Shown here piece after piece: positions 52,815-62,243 of a stretch of DNA of 64,000 nt. The notes below the pieces were generated by a model. That model saw only the letters and a list, made by a program, of their open reading frames with translations, ran no database searches and was not told where the DNA came from. The DNA is from Phyllobacteriaceae bacterium (lineage in GTDB: Bacteria > Pseudomonadota > Alphaproteobacteria > Rhizobiales > Rhizobiaceae). Position 1 is the first letter of the stretch. Each line of letters begins with the position of its first letter. The position numbers were made by a program, and so were the translations under genes. The DNA lies in assembly GCA_024742765.1 (NCBI GenBank), contig JANSXT010000014.1, positions 62,001-126,000 on the forward strand, given 5' to 3'.

Positions 52815-54209
52815 TCAGTCCGCGGCCCTGTCGCGTCCCAGATGACGCTTGCGAACGCGGCGCACGATCCACCAGATGGTCAGAATGGTCACCGGCACGA
52901 ACAGCGCGATCAACGCGTCGGCGCTCAGGCCGGGAAGCTGGCCGCCGACGCCCTTGATGGCATAGGCGAACAAGCCCACGATGTAATAGGACACCGCGGC
53001 CACAGACAGGCCCTCGACGGTCTGCTGCAGGCGCAGTTGCAGCTTGGCGCGCCGGTCCATCGATTCCAGAAGATCGCGGTTCTGCTTTTCCACTTCCACG
53101 TCGATCCGCGTTCGCAGCAGGTTCGCGGCGCGGGCCAGCTTGCGCGACAGGTTCGCCTGCCGTTCCTCGACGGCGCGGCAGGTGCGCATCGCCGGTGCCA
53201 GCCGCCGTTCAAGGAACGAGCGCCACGTGTCGTAACCGGGCACCGACTCCTCATCGAGCGCCGACAGCCGGTCGCTGACGATCTCGTCATAGGCGCGGCT
53301 GGCGCCGAACCGATAAAGGCTCGACGCCGCATCGGCCTCGAGCCGGCCGGCCAGCCCGATCATCTCGTCCAACAGCACCTCGGCACCGCCCGGCTGGATA
53401 TCGCGCATGCGGTGGGTCAGTTCGGCCAGCCGATCCTCGGCCTTGCGCATGCGCGGCGACAGGCTCTGCGCCACGGGCAGGCCGAGCATCGCCATCGTCC
53501 GGTAGATCTCGATGTCGAACAGCCGCTGCGCCAGCGAACCGGTGCGTTGCGGCGTCATCCCCTTGTCGAGAATGACGATGCGGGTCAGCCCGTCCTGGTC
53601 CTGGCGGAAATCGGTTGCCACCATGGCGCGGCCGCCCTCGGTCGATGACAGGCACAGGGTCTGGCGGTCGAAAGGCTGGAGCCATTTTTCATATCCATCG
53701 TCGTGCGGACGGATGTCGATGCGCACGCCGGCGATCAGCGATCCCGGCGCGGGAAACGCGTCGCCGAAGGGATGACCCGTCACTGCTTCGCCGGCCGCTT
53801 CGGGCAGCGGGCCTTCCCACAGATAGGTCGATGCCTCGGTATGGCGTTCCCACCAAAGACTGCCCGGCCCGGTGCGGATGCGGTGGTGGCGCGCGGTCTC
53901 GGCTGGCGGTGCCACCCCGTGCTGACGCGACAGTTCGGCCAAGACCGCCTGGTCGACCGACGCGCCGCCATCGGTGATGAAGCACAGTTTGAGCAAGGCG
54001 CGCGGCGCGGTGATCGACGGGGCCGGGCGCGCATGCACCTCGCCGGTGGCCGCCGACCGCTGGGGATGGACGGGAAAGCCGAACGCGCCGGCGCGCTGCG
54101 CATGTCCAGGCCGCGCGGGCATCCGGTCGGCGTCTTTCGCCGCCGCTTCGACGCCATCACCGGTCTTGCTCGCCGGCGGGGAGACCTTCTCGCTGTCGGT
54201 GGCCGTCAC
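52815..54209 (-). CDS. DUF3422 membrane-anchored protein
   Basis: Protein of 464 residues. After a variable leader, the DUF3422 body runs from HPQRSAATGEVHARP, with a central acidic/helical region (ADRLAELTHRMRDI) and coiled coil (VEVEKQNRDLLESMDRR). Two C-terminal transmembrane helices follow (VSYYIVGLFAYAIKG and LIALFVPVTILTIWWIV) and a basic tail. The topology resembles CorA-like or Bem-type membrane proteins, but the function is unknown. The GTG at 54209 is preferred because GAGGAGAG stands six bases upstream; an ATG at 54254 lacks a ribosome site. Confidence 0.85.
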   Translation of the reverse strand: MTATDSEKVSPPASKTGDGVEAAAKDADRMPARPGHAQRAGAFGFPVHPQRSAATGEVHARPAPSITAPRALLKLCFITDGGASVDQAVLAELSRQHGVAPPAETARHHRIRTGPGSLWWERHTEASTYLWEGPLPEAAGEAVTGHPFGDAFPAPGSLIAGVRIDIRPHDDGYEKWLQPFDRQTLCLSSTEGGRAMVATDFRQDQDGLTRIVILDKGMTPQRTGSLAQRLFDIEIYRTMAMLGLPVAQSLSPRMRKAEDRLAELTHRMRDIQPGGAEVLLDEMIGLAGRLEADAASSLYRFGASRAYDEIVSDRLSALDEESVPGYDTWRSFLERRLAPAMRTCRAVEERQANLSRKLARAANLLRTRIDVEVEKQNRDLLESMDRRAKLQLRLQQTVEGLSVAAVSYYIVGLFAYAIKGVGGQLPGLSADALIALFVPVTILTIWWIVRRVRKRHLGRDRAAD

Positions 54210-54348
54210 TGATCTCTCCTCATCGCGTGCCGCGTACCGATGTTGGCCCGACATGGCTTGCCGGCCCCGGCCGTTGCTGAAAATCCATCTATAGGGCGCG
54301 GGCGGCCGCATGCAAAGCAGCCCGATATCGTGCCGCGGGCGGCTCGAA

Positions 54349-54369
54349 CTGGACAATCAAATTGACCAG
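54349..54369. promoter_or_regulatory. FadR/GntR-type operator upstream of the regulator gene
   Basis: CTGGACAAT, CAA, ATTGACCAG: nine-base arms with one mismatch around three bases. It lies 47-67 bases upstream of the FadR-type regulator ATG. The TGG-N13-CCA form suits FCD-domain GntR proteins, so autoregulation is likely. Confidence 0.55.
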
Positions 54370-54415
54370 TCATGGCCGGGACGGCTAGACTAAGGTTGGA
54401 GGAACATCGGCCATC

Positions 54416-55192
54416 ATGAGCGCAGCGCTTTTTTCGCGGGTCAATCATGCGCGCACTGCCGACGAGGTGGGCGCGCAGATCGAGGCCCTCGTCCTCGAAG
54501 GCGTGCTGCGCGTCGGCGACAAGCTGCCCGGCGAACGCGATCTGGCGCAGCAGTTCAACATTTCGCGCCCCATCGTGCGCGAGGCGCTCAAGCAACTCGA
54601 AGAGCGTGGCCTTTTGAGCACCCGCCATGGCGGCGGCACTTTCATCGCCGACGTGATCGGCGATGTCTTTTCCAAGACCATGCTTGAACTGATCGCCGAC
54701 CATCCCAAGGCGACCGACGATTATCTGGAATATCGGCGCGAAGTGGAGGGCGTTGCCGCCGATTTCGCCGCGCGCCGCGCCACCGATGACGACAAGGCGC
54801 TTTTGACCTCAATCATCGAGCGTATGCAGGCCGCCCACGGCAAGGACGATGTGGCCGATGAAGCCGCGCTCGATGTCGAGTTCCACCAGGCGGTGAGCGA
54901 GGCGGCCCACAATGTCATCCTGATGCACACGCTGCGCTCGTGCTATCGCCTTTTGTCGAACGGCTCGTTCTTCTCGCGCAGCCTTGTCTATGGCTATCCG
55001 GGCGCACGCGACCGGCTGCTGGACCAGCATCTGGCAATCTACCATGCGATCATGGATGGCGACGGCGCCGCCGCGCGCCGGGCCGCCGAGGCGCATATGG
55101 AATTCGTCCAGCAGTGCCGGATGGAAGCCGAAAAGGCCAAGGCGTGGCAGACCGTTTCGCGGCTGAGGCGCGAGCAGCGCAAGACCGGCTGA
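54416..55192 (+). CDS. FadR-type GntR regulator (FCD domain), probable lactate/hydroxyacid regulator
   Basis: Protein of 258 residues. The N-terminal GntR winged helix (GERDLAQQFNISRPIVREAL near 40-59, LSTRHGGGTFI) is followed by an all-helical FCD effector domain with the metal/carboxylate residues in DVEFHQAVSEAAHN (about 158-171) and DQHLAIYHAIMDGD. FCD members such as LldR, PdhR and GlcC sense lactate, pyruvate or glycolate. The convergent neighbour is an L-lactate dehydrogenase, and an operator-like palindrome lies just upstream. Regulation of lldD is inferred. Confidence 0.88.
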   Translation: MSAALFSRVNHARTADEVGAQIEALVLEGVLRVGDKLPGERDLAQQFNISRPIVREALKQLEERGLLSTRHGGGTFIADVIGDVFSKTMLELIADHPKATDDYLEYRREVEGVAADFAARRATDDDKALLTSIIERMQAAHGKDDVADEAALDVEFHQAVSEAAHNVILMHTLRSCYRLLSNGSFFSRSLVYGYPGARDRLLDQHLAIYHAIMDGDGAAARRAAEAHMEFVQQCRMEAEKAKAWQTVSRLRREQRKTG

Positions 55193-55223
55193 TCCAGCGG
55201 GCCGGAGGGTTCCGGTCGCCGCC

Positions 55224-56390
55224 TTACATATTGTGAGGCCAGGGGCGCAACGGCTGCAGCAGATTGTGCCGGCCGACCCGGTTGATGTCGGTCTCGCCGG
55301 CCAGCCCCATCGTCACGTCCAGCTCCTTGTGGATGATCTCCAGCGCCTTGGTGACGCCGGCTTCGCCGAGCGCGCCGAGCCCATAGATGTAGGCGCGGCC
55401 GATATAGGTCGACTTGGCGCCCAGCGCGATCGCCTTGAAGACGTCCTGGCCGGAGCGGATGCCGCTGTCCATGTGGATTTCGATCTTGTCGCCGACCGCA
55501 TCGACGATCGGTGCCAGCACGTCGATCGAGGCCGCCGCGCCGTCGAGCTGACGGCCGCCATGGTTGGAGACGACCAGCGCGTCGGCGCCGACCTTGGCGG
55601 CGATCTCGGCATCCTCGACATCGTTGATGCCCTTGAGGATCAGCTTGCCGTCCCATTTCGACTTGATCCATTCGATCGAATCCCAGTCGAGCGTCGGGTC
55701 GAACTGGGCCTGGGTCCATTCGGACAGCGAATTCATGTTGGTCACGCCCGGCGCATGGCCGACAATGTTGCCGAAGGTGCGGTTCTTGGTGCCCAGCATG
55801 CCAAGGCACCATTGCGGACGCAGCGCCAGATCGGCGATCGATTTCAGGGTCGGCTTGGGCGGTGCCGAAAGGCCGTTCTTGATGTCCTTGTGGCGCTGGC
55901 CGAGCACCTGAAGGTCGAGCGTCAGCACCAGCGCCTCGCAGCCGGCCGCCTTGGCGCGGTTGATCAGGTCCTCGATGAAGCCGCGGTCGCGCATCACGTA
56001 AAGCTGGAACCAGAAGGGCGCGCTGGTCGCCGCGGCCACCACCTCGATCGAACAGATGCTCATCGTCGACAGGGTGAAGGGGATGCCGAATTTCTCGGCG
56101 GCGCGGGCGGCGGCAATCTCCCCGTCGGGGTGCTGCATGCCGGTCAGGCCGACGGGCGCCAGTGCCACGGGCATCGCCACGTCACGGCCGATCATCTCGG
56201 TCTTGACCGAACGCTCGTCTATGTTGCGGGCGACGCGCTGGCGGATCTTGATGCGGCCGAACGCATCGGAATTGTCATGATAGGTGGATTCGGTCCAGGC
56301 GCCGGAATCGGCATAGTCATAGAACATTCTCGGCACGCGGAACTTGGCGCGCCGTTGCAGGTCCTTGATTTCGGTGACGGGTCCGAACAT
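55224..56390 (-). CDS. lldD: FMN-dependent L-lactate dehydrogenase / alpha-hydroxyacid oxidase
   Basis: Protein of 388 residues with the FMN TIM barrel of the lactate/glycolate oxidase family: FYDYADSG (23-30; substrate Tyr), FQLYVMRDR (128-136), LTLDLQVLGQRHKD (157-170), LKGI (252-255; FMN Lys), SNHGGRQLDG (275-284; catalytic His277) and DSGIRSG near 310. It oxidises L-lactate to pyruvate, reducing quinones or oxygen. Other 2-hydroxyacids are possible. It is convergent with the FadR-type regulator; its own upstream gap of 94 bases shows no matching operator by eye. Confidence 0.88.
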   Translation of the reverse strand: MFGPVTEIKDLQRRAKFRVPRMFYDYADSGAWTESTYHDNSDAFGRIKIRQRVARNIDERSVKTEMIGRDVAMPVALAPVGLTGMQHPDGEIAAARAAEKFGIPFTLSTMSICSIEVVAAATSAPFWFQLYVMRDRGFIEDLINRAKAAGCEALVLTLDLQVLGQRHKDIKNGLSAPPKPTLKSIADLALRPQWCLGMLGTKNRTFGNIVGHAPGVTNMNSLSEWTQAQFDPTLDWDSIEWIKSKWDGKLILKGINDVEDAEIAAKVGADALVVSNHGGRQLDGAAASIDVLAPIVDAVGDKIEIHMDSGIRSGQDVFKAIALGAKSTYIGRAYIYGLGALGEAGVTKALEIIHKELDVTMGLAGETDINRVGRHNLLQPLRPWPHNM

Positions 56391-56484
56391 GCATCCACTC
56401 CACTCAGGATCGCAGAGTGTTAGCCTGTCGACGCCTGTGTGAAAAGGTGGCGGAAAGTCGGGGCTGCGACCATGCGGTCGACCC

Positions 56485-56631
56485 TTATCCGTCCTCGCTC
56501 ACGACGGCCGAAACGCCGTATCCATCGGCGGCGACGCCGCCGGCCAGCGAGGTTTCCGAATAGACGGCCAAACCCCAAAGCGTGATACCGAACAATGTGG
56601 CTAGCGACAAAAGCGTGGCGCGGACTGGCAT
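56485..56631 (-). CDS. Putative small membrane protein (48 aa)
   Basis: A short frame of 48 residues with one N-terminal hydrophobic helix (RATLLSLATLFGITLWGLAVY) and an exported or periplasmic Gly/Ala/Val tail ending SEDG. GGGGAG stands six bases before the ATG. Nothing in the gap argues against expression, but no family is recognised and small frames arise easily in high-GC DNA. It lies between lldD and the divergent conserved gene at 56791. Confidence 0.4.
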   Translation of the reverse strand: MPVRATLLSLATLFGITLWGLAVYSETSLAGGVAADGYGVSAVVSEDG

Positions 56632-56790
56632 GACGGCTCCCCATAATTCCCAAACGTCAGGCGCACGGCCACAATGGACCAGAATTGCTTTCGACAATGT
56701 GACGATCATCACATTTGCCGGGCCGCGCGCGTGCGGGCTAGCCTGCCCTGCCGGCAAGTTCCAGTCCAAATGATAGGCAATGCAGCAAAT

Positions 56791-57411
56791 ATGACACTTC
56801 AAAACCGCGTAACGCCGTTCGGTGTCATAATTGCAACGGTCTCGCGCGGTGCGTTCATGGGCAATCGCGGCATTATCCACAATGCCGACACACGAACGTT
56901 GCATCCGACACGCCGCTGGACGCTCAAGGCCTGGCTGATCTGTGTGTGTTCCTTCAAGGGGCGGCGCAGGACCGTGATGGGCGAGCGCAGCTATACCGAA
57001 CTGTTCTTCCTGGACGAGGCGACGGCATTGGCGGCAGGGCACCGGCCCTGTTTCGAATGCCGGCGCGCCGATGCCGAGGCGTTCCGTGCGGCCTTTGCAG
57101 ATGGGACCGGCCTGGTTGCGCCCAAGGCGCCCGAGATGGACAATATCCTGCACGCCGAACGGTTGGAGGGGCGCGCCAAGCGGTTACACACTTTGCCCGC
57201 CGCGCCCGAACGGCTGCCGGATGGCACCATGCTGGCGCACGGCGCTGATGCATTGCTGGCGATGGATGGCCGGCCGTGGCGCTGGTCGCCCGGCGGCTAT
57301 CGCCGGATCGATCGTTGGCCGGACGGGCTTGCCATGCTGACACCCCCATCGACCGTGGCGGCCCTCTCCGCGGGCTACCGGCCGCATGTCGATGCGAGCG
57401 CTCGCGCTTGA
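56791..57411 (+). CDS. Conserved hypothetical protein with Ada-like cysteine motif
   Basis: Protein of 206 residues. The start [11 protein letters not shown] is followed by [21 protein letters not shown], then [44 protein letters not shown] split over about 55-97, and a proline-rich C-terminal half ([19 protein letters not shown]). I remember this as a conserved family of unknown function. The [12 protein letters not shown] element resembles the GYRPC..C part of the Ada zinc domain. The ATG at 56791 is chosen on the conserved N-terminus; later ATGs would remove it. It overlaps the rsmE region only if rsmE started earlier than called. Confidence 0.75.
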   Translation: MTLQNRVTPFGVIIATVSRGAFMGNRGIIHNADTRTLHPTRRWTLKAWLICVCSFKGRRRTVMGERSYTELFFLDEATALAAGHRPCFECRRADAEAFRAAFADGTGLVAPKAPEMDNILHAERLEGRAKRLHTLPAAPERLPDGTMLAHGADALLAMDGRPWRWSPGGYRRIDRWPDGLAMLTPPSTVAALSAGYRPHVDASARA

Positions 57412-57442
57412 CGCGCCGGTCGGCCCGGTGCATCGCAGCGCC

Positions 57443-58177
57443 ATGCGCGCCAACTACCGACTGCAACGGCTTTTCGTCGATACGCCGCTCTTTGTCGGCG
57501 CGACGGTCGAAACGGACCGTGCACAGGCCAACTATCTCCTGAACGTGCTGCGCATGAAGGAGGGAGCCGAACTGCTCGTCTTCAACGGGCGCGACGGCGA
57601 GTGGCGCGCCTTGCTCGAACCGAACGGCAAGCGCGCCGCAACACTCCGGGCAACGACATTGGAACGGCCGCAGCCCGATGCGGCCGATCTCGTCTATGCA
57701 TTCGCTCCGCTCAAGACCGGCCGGCTCGACTACATGGTCCAGAAGGCGGTGGAGATGGGCGCCGGCGTGCTGCAGCCGGTGATCACCCAAAACACCCAGC
57801 AGCCGCGCCTGAACATGGCCAAGGTCCAAGCCAATGCGCTGGAAGCGGCCGAACAATGCGGCGTTCTGGCATTGCCGGACTGCCGCGACCCGGTCCGGTT
57901 CGAGGCATTTCTCGAAGGTTGGGACACGGACCGGGCACTGATCTTCTGCGATGAGGATCACGAGACCGACAATCCGCTCGAAAAGCTCAAACCGCTGCGC
58001 GGCCGACCGCTCGGCCTCCTGATCGGCCCCGAAGGCGGGTTTTCCGATGCCGAGCGTGCGCGGCTGCGGTCCCTGCCCTTCGTGACGGCGATCCCGCTCG
58101 GGCCGCGCATATTGCGCGCCGATACGGCGGCTGTGGCGGCGCTGGCCGTGGTTCAGGCCACCGCCGGCGACTGGTAA
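57443..58177 (+). CDS. rsmE: 16S rRNA (uracil-1498-N3)-methyltransferase
   Basis: Protein of 244 residues. The N-terminal PUA-like domain starts RLFVDTPL. The SPOUT methyltransferase domain has [18 protein letters not shown], the SAM-binding knot [10 protein letters not shown] (195-204) and [11 protein letters not shown] (219-229). It methylates U1498 in the 16S rRNA decoding centre. The ATG at 57443 gives the usual RLFV start; an earlier in-frame ATG would overlap the upstream gene and add a non-family leader. It is convergent with the YbjN gene. Confidence 0.95.
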   Translation: MRANYRLQRLFVDTPLFVGATVETDRAQANYLLNVLRMKEGAELLVFNGRDGEWRALLEPNGKRAATLRATTLERPQPDAADLVYAFAPLKTGRLDYMVQKAVEMGAGVLQPVITQNTQQPRLNMAKVQANALEAAEQCGVLALPDCRDPVRFEAFLEGWDTDRALIFCDEDHETDNPLEKLKPLRGRPLGLLIGPEGGFSDAERARLRSLPFVTAIPLGPRILRADTAAVAALAVVQATAGDW

Positions 58178-58187
58178 GTGCCCGCGC

Positions 58188-58655
58188 CTATTCTTCGAGC
58201 ACGTTCAGCTTGAAATCGGCCAGCACGAGCTGCCACCAGTCGATCGTGTCTTCCAGATTGCGGTTCGACACACCGCCAAACAGGTTCACATCCATCTCGA
58301 CGACCGGATCCTTGACGTCATCCAGATAGGCCTTGCCGAACCGCTTGTCGGCGTTCCAGCCGCTGATCTGGCCCAGCGAGACACTGCCCGACGTTTCCCA
58401 TGCGGCGCGGAACTGGATCGACTTGCAGTCGGCGCCGTCCTGACAGCCATAGAACAGGACCAGAAAACGGGTTCCGTCGATCCGGGCGACGATCATCGGA
58501 TCGCCGGCATCGTCCTCTTCGAGCACCGCGCTTCCAAAGCCGCGCAGAAGGTTGATGATCGCATCGGGATCGGTGGCATCGACCATCTTCTGGGCCGATG
58601 CGGCGGTCACCGGCAGCAACAGGCCGGCGATCAGGCAAAGGGCAAATCGTTTCAT
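58188..58655 (-). CDS. YbjN domain exported protein
   Basis: Protein of 155 residues. The signal peptide (KRFALCLIAGLLLPVTAASA) ends near 22. The mature YbjN-like domain has MVDATDPDAIINLLRGFG, RFLVLFYGCQDGADCKSIQFR with a likely disulfide, and WNADKRFGKAYLDDVKDPVVEMDVN split across strands. YbjN proteins are chaperone-like folds of unclear role, often periplasmic in Alphaproteobacteria. The start at 58655 follows a GATCGAGGATGAC context. Confidence 0.82.
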   Translation of the reverse strand: MKRFALCLIAGLLLPVTAASAQKMVDATDPDAIINLLRGFGSAVLEEDDAGDPMIVARIDGTRFLVLFYGCQDGADCKSIQFRAAWETSGSVSLGQISGWNADKRFGKAYLDDVKDPVVEMDVNLFGGVSNRNLEDTIDWWQLVLADFKLNVLEE

Positions 58656-58808
58656 GTCATCCTCGATCTTGAAAATGCAATAAGTGGGCGCAAAAGGGGA
58701 CGCAGCCATTGCGACAGCCCCCTGTGACGACAATGGCAAGACAAGCCCCTTGCCGCAACAGCCCGCTTGGGCCATTCAGGCAGGCTCACGCGATCGGAAC
58801 GGAAGACA

Positions 58809-60185
58809 ATGGCGCGCGATACGACCGACGAAAGACCGATCGAGACCGTCGAGGAACTGGCGGCCGATCTGGAAGCGGGCTGCAAGCCAGCCGAGGACTG
58901 GCGCATCGGCACCGAGCACGAAAAGTTCCCCTTTTACACGGCCAACAATGCGCCGGTGCCCTATGGCGGCGAACGCGGCATCGCCAAGCTGCTCGAAGGC
59001 ATGCAGGACAAGCTCGGCTGGCAGCCGATCGTCGACGACGGCAACATTATCGGCCTTTACGAGCCGACCGGCATGGGCGGCGCGATCTCGCTGGAACCAG
59101 GCGGCCAGTTCGAACTGTCGGGCGCACCGCTGGAGACGATCCACCAGACCTGCCGCGAATCGAACGCCCATCTCGCCCAGATGCGGCTGATTGCCGATCC
59201 GCTGGGCATCAAGTTCCTCGGCCTTGGCGCGAGCCCCAAATGGTCGCTCGACGACACGCCGAAAATGCCGAAATCGCGCTACGACATCATGCGCGCCTAT
59301 ATGCCCAAGAAGGGCGCTCAGGGCCTCGACATGATGCACCGGACATCGACCATCCAGGTCAATCTGGACTTTTGCTGCGAAGCGGACATGCGCAAGAAGA
59401 TGCAGGTCGCCTACCGGCTGCAGCCGATCGCAACCGCGCTGTTCGCCAACTCGCCCTTCACTGAGGGAAGGTCGAACGGCATGGTGTCGTGGCGCGCCGA
59501 TATCTGGCGCGATGTCGATCCGGACCGCAGCGGTGTCCTGCCCTTCGTCTTCGCCGACGATTTCGGCTTCATGGACTATGTCCAGTGGGTGCTGGACGTG
59601 CCGATGTATTTCGTCCTGCGCGAGGGCCGCTATATCGACTGCACCCATGTCACGTTCCGGCAGTTCATGGACGGCGCGCTGGAGGGCGAGATTCCCGATC
59701 CGCGCCCCAACAAGGGCGACTGGACGAACCATCTGTCGACCGTCTTTCCCGAAGTGCGGCTGAAGCGTTTCATCGAGATGCGCGGCGCCGATGGCGGGCC
59801 GTGGCGGCGCATCTGCGCGCTGCCGGCCTTTTGGGTGGGCCTTCTCTACGACGAGACGGCGCTCGAAGCTGCCGATACGCTGACACAGTCTTGGTCGTTC
59901 GAGGATGTGGTGGCGCTGCGGGACGCGGTTCCCACTGAAGGGTTGCACGCGCGCATCCACAACCAGTCGGTGCGCGAGATCGCCTATGAGGTTCTGGAGA
60001 TCGCGCGGACGGGGCTGAAATCGCGCGCCCGGCTCAACCAGGACGGGTTCGACGAGGCGCATTTCCTTGCGCCGCTCGAGGAGATCGCCGCACGCGGCAC
60101 GACGGCCGCCGAGCAGATGGTCACCAAGTACCATTCGGTCTGGGGCGGCTCGGTGGAACCGGCGTTTCTGGAGTATGCCTATTAG
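58809..60185 (+). CDS. gshA: Glutamate-cysteine ligase
   Basis: Protein of 458 residues of the plant/alphaproteobacterial GCS type. It shows IGTEHEKFPF (33-42), YEPTGMGGAISLEPGGQFELSGAP cut by the glutamate site near 84-106, MMHRTSTIQVNLDF near 176, NSPFTEG near 216 and RYIDCTHVTFRQFMDG near 275. It makes gamma-glutamylcysteine, the first step of glutathione synthesis. The ATG at 58809 has GGAACGGAAGAC upstream; the earlier frame is a leader. It is 78 bases ahead of hisZ, possibly in one transcript. Confidence 0.94.
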   Translation: MARDTTDERPIETVEELAADLEAGCKPAEDWRIGTEHEKFPFYTANNAPVPYGGERGIAKLLEGMQDKLGWQPIVDDGNIIGLYEPTGMGGAISLEPGGQFELSGAPLETIHQTCRESNAHLAQMRLIADPLGIKFLGLGASPKWSLDDTPKMPKSRYDIMRAYMPKKGAQGLDMMHRTSTIQVNLDFCCEADMRKKMQVAYRLQPIATALFANSPFTEGRSNGMVSWRADIWRDVDPDRSGVLPFVFADDFGFMDYVQWVLDVPMYFVLREGRYIDCTHVTFRQFMDGALEGEIPDPRPNKGDWTNHLSTVFPEVRLKRFIEMRGADGGPWRRICALPAFWVGLLYDETALEAADTLTQSWSFEDVVALRDAVPTEGLHARIHNQSVREIAYEVLEIARTGLKSRARLNQDGFDEAHFLAPLEEIAARGTTAAEQMVTKYHSVWGGSVEPAFLEYAY

Positions 60186-60263
60186 CGCGGCGGCGACGCA
60201 TCGGCCGCGCCAGCGACAGGGCAGACCTTGCGCAAACCGGTTCGGTGCGCCAAACGCTGCCCC

Positions 60264-61385
60264 ATGAACGCCCATCGCTCCTTCGCCGCGCGCGCTGACA
60301 TCGAAACCATCCTCGCCGAACTGGGCGCGGCGCGCATCGACGTGCCCGTGCTGCAGCCGGCCGACCCGTTTCTCGACATGGCCGGCGAGGAGTTGCGCCG
60401 GCGCATTTTCGTCACGCAAAGCGAGACGGGCGAGGCGCTGTGCCTGCGGCCCGAATTCACCATTCCGGTCTGCATGGCTCATCTCACCGCGCAGAGCGGG
60501 CCGGCGCGGCATGGCTATGTCGGTACGGTGTTCCGCCAGCGCCGGGCAGGGTCGAGCGAGTTCCTGCAGGCCGGCATCGAGGATATCGGTGCGGCTGGCA
60601 CGCTTGATGCCGACGCGCGCTCGGTGGACGACGCGGTGGCGATGATCGGCCGGCTGGGCGTTGCACACAGCGCCATTGAGGTGATCGTCGGCGACCAGAC
60701 CGTGTTCGACGCGGTTCTGGCTGCGTTGGGCCTGCCGGCCGGATGGCGGCTGGCGCTCGCCCATGCCTTCGGCAGCGATGCGGCCCTGGCCGCAACGCTC
60801 GACCGGCTGTCGCGTCCCGCGCCGATGCCCGACATGCCCGGCGCGATCGCCGAACCGGCGCTTGATGGCGATCAGGCCGGCGTCGAACGGGCGATCGGGT
60901 CGGCGATGGACGCGGCTGGCCTTTCGGAAACAGGCGGGCGAACCGCCGCCGACATTGCACGACGGCTCCTGGCCAAGGTCGAGGCGGCGCGGCTGGCGCC
61001 CGATCCCGCCCTTCTGGAGGCGCTCGGCCGGTTCCTTGCGATCAATGTGCTGCTCAAGGACGCGCCCGCCGCGATGACCGAATGGTCGGCGGCCGCCGGT
61101 GTCGACATTGCCGAGGCGGTGTCCGCGCTCGCCGCCCGCACCGATGCGCTGGCCGCGCGTGGCCGCGACCCGCAGGCGATCACTTATCGTGCCAGTTTTG
61201 GCCGCCGGCTCGATTACTATACCGGGCTGGTGTTCGAGGTGCGCGCCCGCAACGGCACGGTCCTCGCCGGCGGCGGCCGTTACGACCGGCTGCTGCCGCT
61301 TTTGGGCGCGCCGGCGCCGACGCCCGGTGTCGGCTTTTCCGTCTGGCTCGACCGCGTGGCCGAGACGGCGGGGAGGGCATCATGA
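60264..61385 (+). CDS. hisZ: ATP phosphoribosyltransferase regulatory subunit
   Basis: Protein of 373 residues related to histidyl-tRNA synthetase but not active as one. Motif-2-like LRPEFTIPV (61-69) and FRQRRAG (90-96) are present, as is a degenerate histidine-site segment [16 protein letters not shown] near 316-331. HisZ forms a hetero-octamer with short HisG and gives it feedback control by histidine. It overlaps hisG by four bases (ATGA), so the subunits are co-translated. Confidence 0.94.
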   Translation: MNAHRSFAARADIETILAELGAARIDVPVLQPADPFLDMAGEELRRRIFVTQSETGEALCLRPEFTIPVCMAHLTAQSGPARHGYVGTVFRQRRAGSSEFLQAGIEDIGAAGTLDADARSVDDAVAMIGRLGVAHSAIEVIVGDQTVFDAVLAALGLPAGWRLALAHAFGSDAALAATLDRLSRPAPMPDMPGAIAEPALDGDQAGVERAIGSAMDAAGLSETGGRTAADIARRLLAKVEAARLAPDPALLEALGRFLAINVLLKDAPAAMTEWSAAAGVDIAEAVSALAARTDALAARGRDPQAITYRASFGRRLDYYTGLVFEVRARNGTVLAGGGRYDRLLPLLGAPAPTPGVGFSVWLDRVAETAGRAS

Positions 61386-62092
61386 GCATCGCCACGCTCG
61401 CCGTGCCGTCCAAGGGGCGGTTGCGGGAGACCGCGCTGGAACGGCTTGCCGAGGCGGGCTGGGACGTGGTGCCGCCGGCTGATGCGCGCTCCTATCGCGC
61501 CACGGTCAGGGGCCGCGACGATGTCGAGGTGGCGTTCCTGTCGGCCTCCGAGATCGCGCGCGAACTAGGCGCCGGCCGGATCGATGCGGGCATCACCGGC
61601 GAAGACCTTGTGCGCGAGGGGCTGGCCGACAGCGAGGATCGGCTCGAGTGCGCCGCGCGGCTTGGCTTCGGCCATGCCGATGTCGTCGTCGCCGTCCCCG
61701 AAGCCTGGTTCGACGTCGAGACGATGGCCGATCTTGGCGAGGTGGCGGCGGGTTTCCGCGCCCGCCATGGCCGCCGCCTGCGCATCGCAACCAAATATTG
61801 GCGGCTGACCCAGCGCCATTTTTCGCAAGAGCACGGCATCCAGCTCTACCGGATCATCGAGAGCCTGGGCGCCACAGAGGGCGCGCCCGCGGCCGGCCAA
61901 GCGGACATCATCGTCGATATCACATCGACTGGCTCGACCCTGCGCGCCAACCGGCTGAAGATATTGTCCGACGGGGTGATCCTGCGCTCGGAAGCATGCC
62001 TGTTTACCGCCAGCGGATCGGCCCCGGCGCCGATCGCTGACCTGTCCCGGCGGCTGGCGCCTGCGCAAAAAAAAGCCGCGCCTTCGCATTGA
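61382..62092 (+). CDS. hisG: ATP phosphoribosyltransferase, short form
   Basis: Protein of 236 residues, catalysing the first step of histidine synthesis (ATP plus PRPP). PSKGRL (9-14), GITGEDL (70-76), [11 protein letters not shown] (137-147) and the PRPP loop [12 protein letters not shown] (179-190) are intact. It lacks the C-terminal regulatory domain of the long form, as expected with HisZ. The last codons (AQKKAAPSH) overlap a minus-strand terminator at 62067-62107. Confidence 0.95.
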   Translation: MSIATLAVPSKGRLRETALERLAEAGWDVVPPADARSYRATVRGRDDVEVAFLSASEIARELGAGRIDAGITGEDLVREGLADSEDRLECAARLGFGHADVVVAVPEAWFDVETMADLGEVAAGFRARHGRRLRIATKYWRLTQRHFSQEHGIQLYRIIESLGATEGAPAAGQADIIVDITSTGSTLRANRLKILSDGVILRSEACLFTASGSAPAPIADLSRRLAPAQKKAAPSH

Positions 62093-62107
62093 GCGGAAAG
62101 GCGCGGC
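62067..62107 (-). terminator. Intrinsic terminator for the DUF427 gene, within the hisG 3' end
   Basis: On the minus strand GCCGCGCCTT, a 13-base loop, AAGGCGCGGC (arms 62098-62107 and 62075-62084) is followed by eight T (62074-62067). It stands 137 bases beyond the DUF427 stop and overlaps the last hisG codons. Confidence 0.7.
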
Positions 62108-62243
62108 GCAAAAACTTCTCCGGGCGATCGGGGAGCCCTTCAAAGGTGCCGGAGTGCGGTTGATCGGGGGAACCATCGGACCGGCATGACTGTCTACGCG
62201 GGCCGGCCCGGACGGATCATACGCCGTTAACTTTTTTCTCCCG

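Noticed and set aside
58776-60764. 662-codon minus-strand frame opposite gshA and hisZ
   Set aside because: Crosses two real genes on the other strand and shows no recognisable protein.
62200-62240. Terminator for hisG at the T-run near 62231
   Set aside because: Only a four-base pairing precedes the T-run; the better plus-strand terminator is at 62796.
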